From contig JAISNV010000011.1 in NCBI GenBank assembly GCA_031276035.1, positions 29,018 to 93,017 on the forward strand: a stretch of 64,000 nucleotides of DNA, given 5' to 3'. Origin of the DNA: Bacteroidales bacterium. Lineage in GTDB: Bacteria; Bacteroidota; Bacteroidia; Bacteroidales; BM520. How positions within the stretch are numbered: position 1 is the stretch's first letter; each line of letters opens with the position of its first letter. The translations under genes and the position numbers were made by a program. This document shows, in pieces, positions 1 to 8,281 of the stretch. The notes beneath the pieces are model-generated. The model was not told the origin of the DNA and did no database searches. It saw only the letters and a list, made by a program, of their open reading frames with translations.

Positions 1-728
1 TCCATTAAAATTTCCAAACGATTACGGCAAACGGCCAGAGGAGTTTGAATCTCATGCGAAGCATTTCCTATAAATTGTTTTTGCTCCTCAAAAACTTCTT
101 CTGCACGTTTCATATTGCGAATAGCCGCTTCATTAAGTTTTTTAAATTCGATTATATCGGTTTTGTTTTGTAAATCGATATTCTTCATGCCTATATTATA
201 TTCGTCTAACCAGGAAAGAAGTTTATGTAACGGACGCGTACTCTGTTTATACACCCAGAAATTAACGGTAATAATTATAAGAAGAAGTCCGAAATATAAG
301 AAAACAATCCAGAAAAGTATTGCTTCTTTTAAATCTTTCTTTTCAATTGTTGGGGTTAAAACAACTAATTCATAATACTTTCCGTTCCCGTCTTTATATA
401 TTGTAGTAAGGATTCTTGCCGGCTCTGTTTCTTGCTTCAAAGGAATATAAACCATTGAATCTATATAACTGATATGGGGCTTACCAAGTGCATACTCGGT
501 TGTAACTTCAGATAAATAATATTGATTATTGGTATTATTACTTTTTGAGGAAACTTCTTCTCCAGCGAGAAATTGCATCATAATTTGTTCGGAGTAATCC
601 TCCAGATAATCGTCGGTTTCGTCATTAACCTCATCAATCATTGCAAAATAAAAAAAAGCAGCCCAAAAAGTCAGTACAATACTGAGAACAATGGAAATTC
701 TAATAATTATGTGATATATTAATTTCAT
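1..728 (-). CDS. Two-component sensor histidine kinase, C-terminus cut by window edge
   Basis: Inner-membrane sensor kinase read on the minus strand from an ATG at 728; the frame stays open to base 3, so the catalytic ATPase domain lies outside the window. A first membrane segment lies near residues 7-29 and a second near 138-160, flanking an extracytoplasmic sensor region of about 105 residues. A short linker follows, then a HisKA dimerisation helix with the H-box NASHEIQTPL and phospho-acceptor His225. The gene starts 6 bases after the stop of the response regulator, so the two form one operon, and this kinase should phosphorylate that regulator. The H-box has Q where R is usual (HEIQTPL), a variant seen in Bacteroidota kinases. 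The signal sensed cannot be told. Confidence 0.9.
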   Translation of the reverse strand, partial: MKLIYHIIIRISIVLSIVLTFWAAFFYFAMIDEVNDETDDYLEDYSEQIMMQFLAGEEVSSKSNNTNNQYYLSEVTTEYALGKPHISYIDSMVYIPLKQETEPARILTTIYKDGNGKYYELVVLTPTIEKKDLKEAILFWIVFLYFGLLLIIITVNFWVYKQSTRPLHKLLSWLDEYNIGMKNIDLQNKTDIIEFKKLNEAAIRNMKRAEEVFEEQKQFIGNASHEIQTPLAVCRNRLEILM

Positions 729-734
729 ATTGAA

Positions 735-1412
735 TTATTCGACTATTAATTTATATCCGATGCCGTAAACCGCTTTGATTTCTATATTTGCGCCGGCTTC
801 TTTCAACTTTTTTCTTAAATTCTTAATTTGTGCATAAATAAAATCGAAATTATCAACCTGGTCGATATGGTCGCCCCAAACAGATTCTGCCATAATGTTC
901 TTGTTGATAAGCCGGTTGCATCTATTAGCAAAATAAAGAAGAATATCATACTCCTTTCTATTCAAATCCAGCTCTTTATTATTAACGAGAACTTTAAATT
1001 CTTCCGGAAATATTTTCATGTTTCCGAGTTCAATAGAGTTTTCACCGTTGTTTTGTTTTCTGCGTATAACGCTTTTTATTCTGGCGATAAGTTCGGCTAA
1101 ATGAAATGGTTTCGCAAGATAATCGTCTGCACCGAGTTCAAGTCCGTGAATTTTATCCTCCAAAGAATCTTTAGCTGAAATAATTATTACGCTATCTCTT
1201 TTGTGCTTTCTTTTTAATTCTTCGAGTAACGACAATCCGTTACCGCCCGGAAGCATAATATCAAGCAAAATGCAATCGTAATTATACATTTCAATCTTAT
1301 CCATTGCCATATTATAATCTGAAGCACATTCAATTATATAGCGTTCTTTTTCCAAAGATTGTTTGATAAGTTCTTGTAACGACGGCTCGTCTTCTATTAC
1401 TAATATTTTCAT
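735..1412 (-). CDS. OmpR/PhoB-type response regulator
   Basis: A 225-residue cytoplasmic transcription factor. The receiver domain (about 1-118) has the acidic pair E7/D8, phospho-acceptor Asp51 (LLDIMLPG), Ser79 at the switch position and Lys101 (AKPF). The C-terminal winged helix (about 128-225) has the OmpR-type core, ending in the wing YGIGYKL. Its length is normal for the family. It is the first gene of the operon with the histidine kinase just downstream, and a -7 box is centred about 25 bases upstream of the ATG. Target genes cannot be predicted from this window. Confidence 0.95.
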   Translation of the reverse strand: MKILVIEDEPSLQELIKQSLEKERYIIECASDYNMAMDKIEMYNYDCILLDIMLPGGNGLSLLEELKRKHKRDSVIIISAKDSLEDKIHGLELGADDYLAKPFHLAELIARIKSVIRRKQNNGENSIELGNMKIFPEEFKVLVNNKELDLNRKEYDILLYFANRCNRLINKNIMAESVWGDHIDQVDNFDFIYAQIKNLRKKLKEAGANIEIKAVYGIGYKLIVE

Positions 1413-1432
1413 TTTATTATTTGAGTGTAAAG

Positions 1433-1440
1433 CAAATCTA
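1433..1440 (-). promoter_or_regulatory. Putative -7 box of the two-component operon
   Basis: TAGATTTG on the minus strand fits the Bacteroidota consensus TAnnTTTG and lies about 20 bases upstream of the regulator's start codon. No good -33 TTTG is seen at the expected spacing. Confidence 0.4.
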
Positions 1441-1816
1441 CATTTTTTATATTGCGGTTTAAAGGTTTGATTTCTATTGATATTCCAACAGAAGTATGTT
1501 TGTAAAGATCATTGATTTTGAAATCATCATAATAGTTTTATAAATCTTTTTTGAGATTAAAATCAATTTAATAAGTTGACAAAAATATTATTTAATCCTG
1601 AAAAAAGTCTGAATAAAATTAATAATAAACAAAAGATTGATATAATAATTCTACAGATTTATCCAATGTTACTTTCGAAATGAAAATAATTTTGTTAAAT
1701 CTTATTTCTATTAAATAGAATTCAAGGTTCTAATCTTCACATTTTCAATTGTTCACTAAAACTTAATTTCCAAAATTACTTCGTACGGCTTTCCATAATT
1801 CATTATGTTGCAATTT
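1441..1816. other. Intergenic region, no gene recognised
   Basis: Very AT-rich. Only short chance reading frames and no strong hairpin are seen. It separates the two-component operon from the DUF6157 gene; both read leftward. Confidence 0.5.
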
Positions 1817-2233
1817 TTATTTTTTGCTTGATCGCATAGCTTTGACTGATTTTATATTCTTATCGTTTGAGAACTTTCTGTACTCATTTGTTTCACAGCC
1901 AAACAGAGCTATTTTTCCTTCTTCGTTGTGGTGAATGCCCCAGCCGTATCTTTTAGTTAATGGCGAAGCACGGAAACAAGCCTGTCCTTTAGAGAAAAAA
2001 TACTCGCGCGCTTCTTTGATTTCTTCTTCTGAAATTTTATTTTTGTTTGCAAATACGTGAAAAATAATATCATCGGAAGTAAATATGTAGGGGTTTTCAC
2101 TAATCAGCTCAAACTGTATATTTGCCGATGACTTTTTATTGTCTTTCACTGGAGGAATTTCTCCTTTAGTAACAGGACAGTCTTCGGCAACTTCAATGAA
2201 AGTGTTTTTGTAATTTGTAGTATGTGTTTTCAT
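1817..2233 (-). CDS. DUF6157 family protein
   Basis: A 138-residue cytoplasmic protein. The opening MKTHTTNYKNTFIEVAEDCP is the signature of the DUF6157 family, as are the central segment with the AREYFFSKGQACFRASPLTKRYGWGIH-like core (residues about 82-105) and the ending with a run of basic residues. The function of the family is unknown. It is the last gene of a leftward series of small accessory proteins (about 1.8-4.4 kb), but it has its own 46-base upstream gap, so co-transcription is only possible. There is no signal peptide or membrane segment. Confidence 0.75.
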   Translation of the reverse strand: MKTHTTNYKNTFIEVAEDCPVTKGEIPPVKDNKKSSANIQFELISENPYIFTSDDIIFHVFANKNKISEEEIKEAREYFFSKGQACFRASPLTKRYGWGIHHNEEGKIALFGCETNEYRKFSNDKNIKSVKAMRSSKK

Positions 2234-2279
2234 TTTAAGTTAATATGCATTATTGTTAAAGAATTTACAACAGTATGTT

Positions 2280-2741
2280 TTAAATATTGTGTCTTTTCAA
2301 TTGTTGTTTAATGATTTCCGGAGTGTTTTTTTTATATTTTTTTTGTTTCCAAATTAATTTATCATTTTGATATAAATAGTATTTAGGAAAAATTTTAGAT
2401 TTAAAATATTTACAATCATTTCCATCTATAAAAGTAAAATAATCTGCATATTTAGAATGAAATTCTTCATATTGTTCTTTTGTGCCGTGATTTACAACAA
2501 TGATATTTAATTTCTCATCAAGTTGTAATAATTGTTCTAAACCATAATAGCTATATCCGCATCCTGCTCCGGCAACCATAACTAATGTAAAATCAGTATC
2601 TTCAACAATATGTTCGGAAATCTTTTCACAATTTGAAAAATCAGGTAATTTTTTTTGTGAGTAAACATTTAGAGTTATCAAGGTAAATAAAAATAAAACC
2701 ACAAAATATTTTATTTGTATATTATTTTCGTTATTTCTCAT
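2280..2741 (-). CDS. Secreted thioredoxin-like protein with a single active-site cysteine
   Basis: A 153-residue protein. Residues 10-28 form a signal peptide ending in VYSQ, which predicts export. The mature part resembles a thioredoxin fold: strand FTLVMVAGAG, then GCGYS where thioredoxins have CxxC, strand LNIIVVNHG, and a cis-Pro region IFPKYYLY. Only one cysteine sits at the active-site position; two more occur at Cys39 and in the motif NDCKYF. It is therefore unlikely to be a standard dithiol oxidoreductase. Its start overlaps the stop of the upstream SRPBCC gene by 4 bases (ATGA), so the two are translationally coupled. The fold assignment is inferred from secondary-structure pattern and is moderate only. 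Confidence 0.55.
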   Translation of the reverse strand: MRNNENNIQIKYFVVLFLFTLITLNVYSQKKLPDFSNCEKISEHIVEDTDFTLVMVAGAGCGYSYYGLEQLLQLDEKLNIIVVNHGTKEQYEEFHSKYADYFTFIDGNDCKYFKSKIFPKYYLYQNDKLIWKQKKYKKNTPEIIKQQLKRHNI

Positions 2742-3166
2742 TCGGCAATTTTTTTTATTAGCATTAAGAAATCATCCATTCCGTCAAGCGAATGTTTGTA
2801 ATTTTCTTCCGTAGAATATCCTTTTTGAGTCCAAGTAAACTCAGTTTGATTATCAGCAACTTCTTTCAGTTCATAAGTTACAATAGAATAATTTTCGGGT
2901 TTATCTTCCAAACCGGAAAAAATGCTCCAATAACTATAACTCAACTTTTTATTTTTGATATTTTCAAGAACAGTTCCATGATCTTGATACTTATGTCCGT
3001 TGTAGTTTCCACTGAAGGTGACTTTTTTTCCGGGTTCCCAAGTGGTTAAAGTTTCCGTTCCGTACAAATATTCTTTAATTCGTTCGGGATTAGTCAATAC
3101 ATTCCAAATTTTATCGGGAGTTGTATTGATAATTATTGATTTCGATACAATTAAATCATTTCGCAT
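2738..3166 (-). CDS. SRPBCC (AHSA1-like) domain protein
   Basis: A 142-residue cytoplasmic protein of the START/SRPBCC fold, AHSA1 (Aha1 C-terminal-like) group. The N-terminal strand contains SIIINTTPDKIWNVLTNPE, which has the family's typical start (I-x-A/T-x-P-x-x-V/I-W-x-x-L-T-N-P-E). It continues with W-x-PG-x-x-V-F-G and ends in a long amphipathic helix. Members bind hydrophobic ligands or act in stress responses; the ligand here is unknown. It is the upstream partner of the thioredoxin-like gene, with a 4-base overlap. Confidence 0.8.
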   Translation of the reverse strand: MRNDLIVSKSIIINTTPDKIWNVLTNPERIKEYLYGTETLTTWEPGKKVTFSGNYNGHKYQDHGTVLENIKNKKLSYSYWSIFSGLEDKPENYSIVTYELKEVADNQTEFTWTQKGYSTEENYKHSLDGMDDFLMLIKKIAE

Positions 3167-3229
3167 AATATAATTTTTTTATTTAAATATTCAAAAGGCA
3201 AAAAATTTCAAAGAGTAATGGTATTTGAT

Positions 3230-3613
3230 TCAGGTTAACATATTTAATCCTTCAGCGATGGAATTTACAAAGACAATATGCTTATTTTTATTGCTTTCAT
3301 TTATAAAAGCGGTAACACTTTTACCTGTATATTTAGAAAAATCGCCAATTATGGCTAAGCGGATGCGATAGTTAGAAAATTTTTGAAGTATTTCACCTGC
3401 AATTCCGTTTTTTAGATCAAAAAAGTCAGGAGTAATATTTCTTTCATATATGATAATTTTATCAAATCCCTGATAATACAGATTTCCTAACAGGCTTAGT
3501 CCGTCTTCAACATTATTTATAATCCTATCTTCTGAAACCACTTCAGCGATTTTTTGTCGTTTATACAATGTGTTATGATTTTCATATATTTTCAATATTA
3601 ATATTTTATACAC
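3230..3613 (-). CDS. DUF4180 domain protein
   Basis: A 127-residue soluble protein. The segment with FFDLKNGIAGEILQKFSNYR followed by RLAIIGDFSKYTGKSV and a final FVNSIAEGLNML is the hallmark of DUF4180, an uncharacterised family common in Bacteroidota and Firmicutes. There is no export signal. It reads in the same direction as its neighbours but with gaps of about 60 bases on each side, so shared transcription is uncertain. The biochemical role is unknown. Confidence 0.75.
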   Translation of the reverse strand: MYKILILKIYENHNTLYKRQKIAEVVSEDRIINNVEDGLSLLGNLYYQGFDKIIIYERNITPDFFDLKNGIAGEILQKFSNYRIRLAIIGDFSKYTGKSVTAFINESNKNKHIVFVNSIAEGLNMLT

Positions 3614-3680
3614 AAATGATATGAATTATCTATCGGACGCTTTACATATTTTCGATTATTCATTTATACGAATCCGTGTA

Positions 3681-4082
3681 TTATTTTTTTACCGCTTCAT
3701 TAATCATTTCACTTAAAACAGTAATATCAACATCCGAAAGTTTGTTGATGTATAGGCATCCGACACCTGTTTTATGCTTGCCTAATTTTTTAAGATATTC
3801 GGCGTATTTTTGAACATCCATACCAAGATATAATGAAATATTTGCTTTTCGTGGAGCAAAACCAATTATAAACCAATCTACTTCTCTGCCTGTGTTGGGA
3901 CTTCTAAATTTTATGTTGTCGAATCCGATAATGGAAGTGCCCCAGATTTGTGGTTCTTTACCGCTCGCATTTTTCATAATTTCGAGGATTTCAAAACTAT
4001 CTTTACGTTTTTGCTCATTTTCAATCTTATTCAAAAAATCATTTACATTTTCCGAAGTAGGTTTTGTTTTAATTTCTGCCAT
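3681..4082 (-). CDS. DUF1801 (YdhG-like) domain protein
   Basis: A 133-residue soluble protein. The pattern EIMKxASGKEPQIWGTSIIGFDNIxF, then DWFIIGFAPRKANISLYL, then LGKHKTGVGCLYINKLSDVD (residues about 34-121) is that of the DUF1801/YdhG domain. This is a small alpha-beta fold related to frataxin/CyaY in shape and of unknown function. It belongs to the run of small leftward accessory genes, and such genes are often scattered among Bacteroidota genomes by transfer; that last point is inference. Confidence 0.8.
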   Translation of the reverse strand: MAEIKTKPTSENVNDFLNKIENEQKRKDSFEILEIMKNASGKEPQIWGTSIIGFDNIKFRSPNTGREVDWFIIGFAPRKANISLYLGMDVQKYAEYLKKLGKHKTGVGCLYINKLSDVDITVLSEMINEAVKK

Positions 4083-4114
4083 AATAATTTAAAATATTTA
4101 AGATTTGATATTGG

Positions 4115-4372
4115 TTAATTTTTTTCACAGTTTTCTTTAGTTTTGAACCCGAAAAATCTGCTTCCGATAAATTGTCCGGCTATTGCTAATCCGATGAATA
4201 GAGGAATGGCTATATTCGGTGTCCCGAGCCAAATTCTTAAAGGAATAATAAAAGGTATGGAAGCATGAATCATTATCCACCACATAAGTGACATTTTCCT
4301 GAATTTTGTACGATATCTGCCTAGGATAATATTTGATATAAACGAAATTAATGATACGATAACTATATTCAC
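4115..4372 (-). CDS. Small membrane protein, unknown function
   Basis: An 85-residue hydrophobic protein starting at GTG. Three membrane helices are likely (about residues 2-17, 31-48 and 52-70), with a basic patch between the first two (GRYRTKFRKMS). The order of motifs W-W-I-M-I-H-A-S-IPFIIPLRIW and then AIPLFIGLAIAGQFIGSRFF recurs in short hypothetical membrane proteins, but I do not recognise a named family. It lies 32 bases upstream of the DUF1801 gene and could be transcribed with it. No function is assigned. Confidence 0.55.
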   Translation of the reverse strand: MNIVIVSLISFISNIILGRYRTKFRKMSLMWWIMIHASIPFIIPLRIWLGTPNIAIPLFIGLAIAGQFIGSRFFGFKTKENCEKN

Positions 4373-4601
4373 GGTATTATTTTATTTGATAAAACAAAAG
4401 TATAAAAAAATATGTAAAGATTGCAGTTGATATTTATCTTCGTTTTTTAATTACGATATAAAGTAATGATGAATAATTTTACTTGTCCTTAAATGAAAAA
4501 TCTTTATATCTTTTGTAGGTTTTTATCGGGAATTTTCCATAATTCACCGATTAATATACTTATTCAAACGAATTTCGATTGTGCCGTATATTCGAATGAT
4601 T

Positions 4602-4609
4602 TACTTTTG
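4602..4609 (+). promoter_or_regulatory. Putative -7 box of the LiaF-like/LytTR operon
   Basis: TACTTTTG fits TAnnTTTG, 32 bases upstream of the LiaF-like start. A TTTCG about 25 bases further upstream may be a weak -33 element. The 4373-4600 stretch upstream holds no recognisable gene. Confidence 0.5.
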
Positions 4610-4641
4610 CAGAAAATTAAATTAATCAAAAAGAAAATAAA

Positions 4642-5400
4642 ATGAAAAAACAGAGTGAACCAATTAAAACAGAAGAATTAAACAAAAGAATAAAAAGGCG
4701 TCATAGAATAGACGGAATTATGTTTGCATTATTATGTATTGCAATAGGAGTTATATTTTTAGGTAGAAATGTCGGATTTATCAGTCCGTACCTTTTTACT
4801 ATATTAATTTCTTGGCAAATGCTGATTGTAATTGTAGGGATTTTCTTCCTTTCTTATAAGCATTATTTTTCAGGAATTCTTGTTGTTAGCTGTGGCGCAT
4901 ATTTTATGTTGCCACTAATTACCGGATCTCAAGATGATTGGGCTAGCATGTGGCCGATATTGTTAATGATTATTGGCATAATAATAATATTTAGAATTAT
5001 TTTTCCAAAACGCACTATACCATATAGTCAACATAATATGAAAACTGATTATAAAACAGAAGATGGTTTTGTGCTTTCAAATAATCAATTTGGCAGTACA
5101 CAACATATTGTTATGGATGAAATATTTAAAGGCGCCGAGATAAATAATAAATTCGGTGCCACAGTCCTTGATTTGAGAAGAACTTCGTTTTTGCCTGGAA
5201 ATACTTATATTGATATTAATAGTAGTTTCGGCGGTATTGAAATATATGTGCCAAATGACTGTTTGATTTTAACTGAAATAAGCACATCGATTGGTGGGGT
5301 TAGCGACGAACGCCTTAATCCTATAATTAATGTTAATGAAGATTGTAAACTGATTATTAGGGGCAGATTGTCGGCGAGTGGCGTTGTAATCAAAAGTTAA
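4642..5400 (+). CDS. LiaF-like membrane protein
   Basis: A 252-residue inner-membrane protein. A basic N-terminus is followed by four membrane segments (roughly 25-42, 48-68, 72-92 and 102-120), a DUF5668-like region. The soluble beta-rich C-terminal domain (about 140-252) has the LiaF/cell-wall-active-antibiotic-response pattern, including GAEINNKFGATVLDLRR, DINSSFGGIEIYVP and IRGRLSASGVV. In Firmicutes LiaF restrains a cell-envelope stress kinase. Here its partner is the LytTR gene, whose ATG overlaps the stop by one base (TAATG), so the pair is translationally coupled and probably works as one sensing unit at the membrane. Confidence 0.85.
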   Translation: MKKQSEPIKTEELNKRIKRRHRIDGIMFALLCIAIGVIFLGRNVGFISPYLFTILISWQMLIVIVGIFFLSYKHYFSGILVVSCGAYFMLPLITGSQDDWASMWPILLMIIGIIIIFRIIFPKRTIPYSQHNMKTDYKTEDGFVLSNNQFGSTQHIVMDEIFKGAEINNKFGATVLDLRRTSFLPGNTYIDINSSFGGIEIYVPNDCLILTEISTSIGGVSDERLNPIINVNEDCKLIIRGRLSASGVVIKS

Positions 5401-6200
5401 TGATGAAAAGTTACTTTCAACAATTTTTAAAAAAGCCGACAATAACCTTAATTTCAATTCTTTTAGGATTCGGGTCTTTATGGTTATTGCTGGCTTTGTA
5501 TTCTAATTTATCAATTGGTAATGCGCTATTTACCGCATTACTTTATTTTGTTTTTCTTGGCGTTATGATATTTGTATATTATTTTATTAAACCATTTGTA
5601 AAGAATAGTTTAATCGGAATTATCCTACATTTAACAGCTCATATTATTGTTTTATCTGTTGTTTTTTTGATACTGAGCATATTCGAAATTATTTCTTTTA
5701 AACAGTTTTTAGAAATAATACCATTATTATTTATTTTCGGAATAATGTTCTGGAATTTAAATGTCTGGGGAAATGACAGAGTTGTTTCAATTCAAAAAAA
5801 TAAATATAAACAAAATGACATTGATATGGTTGATCTATCTTCGCAATCTGAAATTATTGAAAGAGAAATAAAGCCGTTGGAACGTATTTCCATAAAGCAA
5901 GCTTCGGAAGTTGCTATTTTAAAAATTGAAGAAATATTTCATTTGGAAGCCTACGGTGATTATGTTTTAATATTCACTGAAAAGAATAAATATATTAAGG
6001 AACAAACTATGAAGTATTTTGAAACGAATTTGCCTTCACAATTTATTAGAATTCATCGTTCTTATATTATAAACACAGATCATATTATTAGGTTGGAACA
6101 ATACGGCAAAGAGAATTATAATATAAGGTTAAGAAACGGTATAAGCTTGAGAGTTAGTATTTCCGGTTATAAGCTGTTAAAAGAACATTTAGCGCTGTAA
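5400..6200 (+). CDS. Membrane-anchored LytTR DNA-binding regulator
   Basis: A 266-residue protein with four membrane helices (about 14-34, 40-62, 70-94 and 102-122) followed by a linker and a C-terminal LytTR DNA-binding domain (about 160-266). The domain carries the family marks IEEIFHLEAYGDYVLIFT, FIRIHRSYIIN and a basic recognition end. There is no receiver domain, so it is not a classical response regulator; activity should be set through the membrane part or through its coupled LiaF-like partner. An alternative start one codon downstream (ATGATG) is equally possible. Likely targets are nearby envelope genes or its own operon. Confidence 0.85.
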   Translation: MMKSYFQQFLKKPTITLISILLGFGSLWLLLALYSNLSIGNALFTALLYFVFLGVMIFVYYFIKPFVKNSLIGIILHLTAHIIVLSVVFLILSIFEIISFKQFLEIIPLLFIFGIMFWNLNVWGNDRVVSIQKNKYKQNDIDMVDLSSQSEIIEREIKPLERISIKQASEVAILKIEEIFHLEAYGDYVLIFTEKNKYIKEQTMKYFETNLPSQFIRIHRSYIINTDHIIRLEQYGKENYNIRLRNGISLRVSISGYKLLKEHLAL

Positions 6201-6347
6201 TCTATATCCATCAGAAGGAAAATTGCTATTAGAATATGTAGAGAGTGACAAAATTATGTAAACTCAATATTTGTAATCTATTAGATAAATGAAATTAATT
6301 GTTTGTAAATTCAGAGAATTAATTAATATATTTTTTATAATATTAAA

Positions 6348-6971
6348 TTACAAACTATTATACAATTCCAAAAATTTTTCTTTCAACAATTTCTCATTAT
6401 TTATCATTTTTCTTAATTCCCCTAATTTTGTGGCATTAGAAGAGTAGGGGATCCATAATTTTAAATAACCGTTTTCTCCGTATTTATTTTTTAAGTGAGA
6501 ATAAAATCTTTGATATTGATTTTCCAAATCTAATTCCCGATAGTTGTCTTTGCCGTATTGAACGGTTCTGAGCAAAGTAATATACGGATCAATGATTCTA
6601 TCGGCTTCTGCAACGATTCTGCCGTAAATATTTCTCGGTTCGTGTTTATTTGATGCTCTGTGATCTTCAACGGCTTCTTTCATTATTCCAATTTCCTCGG
6701 AAGTAAAATATTTCAAAACCATTTCATCTTTCTCTAATATTTTTCCCGAATCGATGTGATGATTTTCTCTTCCGTTTATTAATCCCAGATCGTGAAAAGC
6801 AGCAATAATATAAACCATATTTATATCAACATCATAATTCCTAGCTAAATTGATACTCTCATCAATTACGGTTTTTACATGGTCTGTATTATGGGCTGAG
6901 TCAAATGTTTTGTAGAGTGGAATTATTTTTTCATCAATATAATTGCGAATTTCTTTTTTGATTTCCGGCAT
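6348..6971 (-). CDS. HD-domain phosphohydrolase
   Basis: A 207-residue soluble protein with an HD metal site: the first His in SAHNTDHVK (about 26-33), the HD pair in AAFHDLG (about 58-64), a further His in HHIDSG, His in EDHRAS and Asp in EADRI. This matches the HD superfamily of nucleotide or phosphate-ester hydrolases. The substrate cannot be named. Its ATG overlaps the stop of the acyltransferase gene by one base (TAATG), and that gene in turn overlaps the symporter the same way, so three genes form one tightly coupled leftward operon. Confidence 0.85.
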   Translation of the reverse strand: MPEIKKEIRNYIDEKIIPLYKTFDSAHNTDHVKTVIDESINLARNYDVDINMVYIIAAFHDLGLINGRENHHIDSGKILEKDEMVLKYFTSEEIGIMKEAVEDHRASNKHEPRNIYGRIVAEADRIIDPYITLLRTVQYGKDNYRELDLENQYQRFYSHLKNKYGENGYLKLWIPYSSNATKLGELRKMINNEKLLKEKFLELYNSL

Positions 6972-8281
6972 TATATTTCAAATTTTGTTACTTCAAGCAC
7001 GTATTCCCAATCTTCTTTGTGTTTTTTTGCAAATTTACGCACTTTTATCATTCTTGGAATTTGTTTAAACCATTTCCGCCAGTAACTTGCAAAGTAAAAT
7101 GTTAATGGTAAAGAAATAAAATAAGCCAAAGCGAGCCACCAGTTATGAGTAACACAACCTAAAATTACAGGTTGTAATGTGTAAAAAATCGGCATAATAA
7201 CAATTGCGACCAATGTTCTAGTTGATGCAATAAACTGTTTGTCTTTTACTTTATTTCTAAGTACAAGATAAATAATAATCGGAATTAATGTATTTATGAA
7301 TCCATAAGCAGCAACCGGTAATGTTATCAGTAATGAAATAATTCTAAGAAGTATTTCTGCTAATGATTTTGGATTGTGAATTTTGTCTCTGGTATTTAAT
7401 TTGTTAAATCTGAGAATAGAGTAGGCACGACCGAAATCGTCGGTAATTTCGAGGAAACGCGGATGATTATTCTCGTAAAGATGATTTAATTTGTTAACAA
7501 TGGTACGATAAGCTTTTACAATGCCGTCTTTTTCTTTTGAAAAATGTTTTTTTGCGACTTCTTCTCCGGAAATATCAAGGCAGTAAGTGTAAAAGTTGTA
7601 ATACGCATCGTTAGAAATATCAACAGTAATAGATCTCAAGTTATCGTCAAGATCATAACGCAATTGATTGATTGCAAGATTATTATTCTTCTGAAACATT
7701 TCTTTATATTCATTAACCTTAATTGGTTTACCGAAGGTAATGTAAACATCAGACAAATATCCTTGCCTGTCTGTATAAAAAATGCTGACAGGAATTATAT
7801 GAATATTTAATTTAAAATCAGCAAGAGCTTCAGTGGGTAATGCAATCCTTGATATACCTTTTTGTAAAGGCAGAAGAGATTGTTTCGGATTATGTTTTGC
7901 TTCCGGAAAAAGACAGAGCGCACTTTTATCATTATCTAAAACTCTTTTACAATCATTAAAAACGGCAATATTTTTTTCCAAATTTTCGGCACCATCACGC
8001 AATCTGTATATAGGCATTACCTTAACACCGCTTAAGAACCATTTTAAAAATTTGCCTTTAAATATATCTGCACGTCCGAGAAAAACAATTTGTTTTTTGC
8101 TCATATTAACCAATGTCAGCCCGTCGATTATAGCATTGCTATGAGTAGGAGCATAGATTAATGGAACATCATTAGGAATGTTTTCCGTGTTAACATAAAC
8201 AACTTTTCTAAAATTACATCTGAAACCTAAATTTACCAGATGTTTCAATACAGTATATCTATAATCGTATTTAAAAATCAT
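6971..8281 (-). CDS. PlsC-type glycerolipid acyltransferase with C-terminal membrane domain
   Basis: A 436-residue protein. The N-terminal half is an LPLAT/PlsC domain: motif I APTHSNAIIDG (catalytic His, five residues, Asp, as in the Gpt2/Sct1-like branch), motif II GRADIF followed by GVKVMPIYR, and motif III FPEAKHN then KGISRIAL. The C-terminal part has four likely membrane helices (about 310-345 and 355-400). It should acylate glycerol-3-phosphate or lysophosphatidate in phospholipid synthesis. It sits between the symporter and the HD hydrolase in a TAATG-coupled operon. The acyl donor and exact step are not shown by sequence. Confidence 0.85.
   Translation of the reverse strand: MIFKYDYRYTVLKHLVNLGFRCNFRKVVYVNTENIPNDVPLIYAPTHSNAIIDGLTLVNMSKKQIVFLGRADIFKGKFLKWFLSGVKVMPIYRLRDGAENLEKNIAVFNDCKRVLDNDKSALCLFPEAKHNPKQSLLPLQKGISRIALPTEALADFKLNIHIIPVSIFYTDRQGYLSDVYITFGKPIKVNEYKEMFQKNNNLAINQLRYDLDDNLRSITVDISNDAYYNFYTYCLDISGEEVAKKHFSKEKDGIVKAYRTIVNKLNHLYENNHPRFLEITDDFGRAYSILRFNKLNTRDKIHNPKSLAEILLRIISLLITLPVAAYGFINTLIPIIIYLVLRNKVKDKQFIASTRTLVAIVIMPIFYTLQPVILGCVTHNWWLALAYFISLPLTFYFASYWRKWFKQIPRMIKVRKFAKKHKEDWEYVLEVTKFEI

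Noticed and set aside
1817..4372. Small accessory genes as a defence or toxin-antitoxin island
   Set aside because: DUF6157, SRPBCC, DUF4180 and DUF1801 are scattered housekeeping-like or stress families; no toxin, nuclease or mobility gene is among them.
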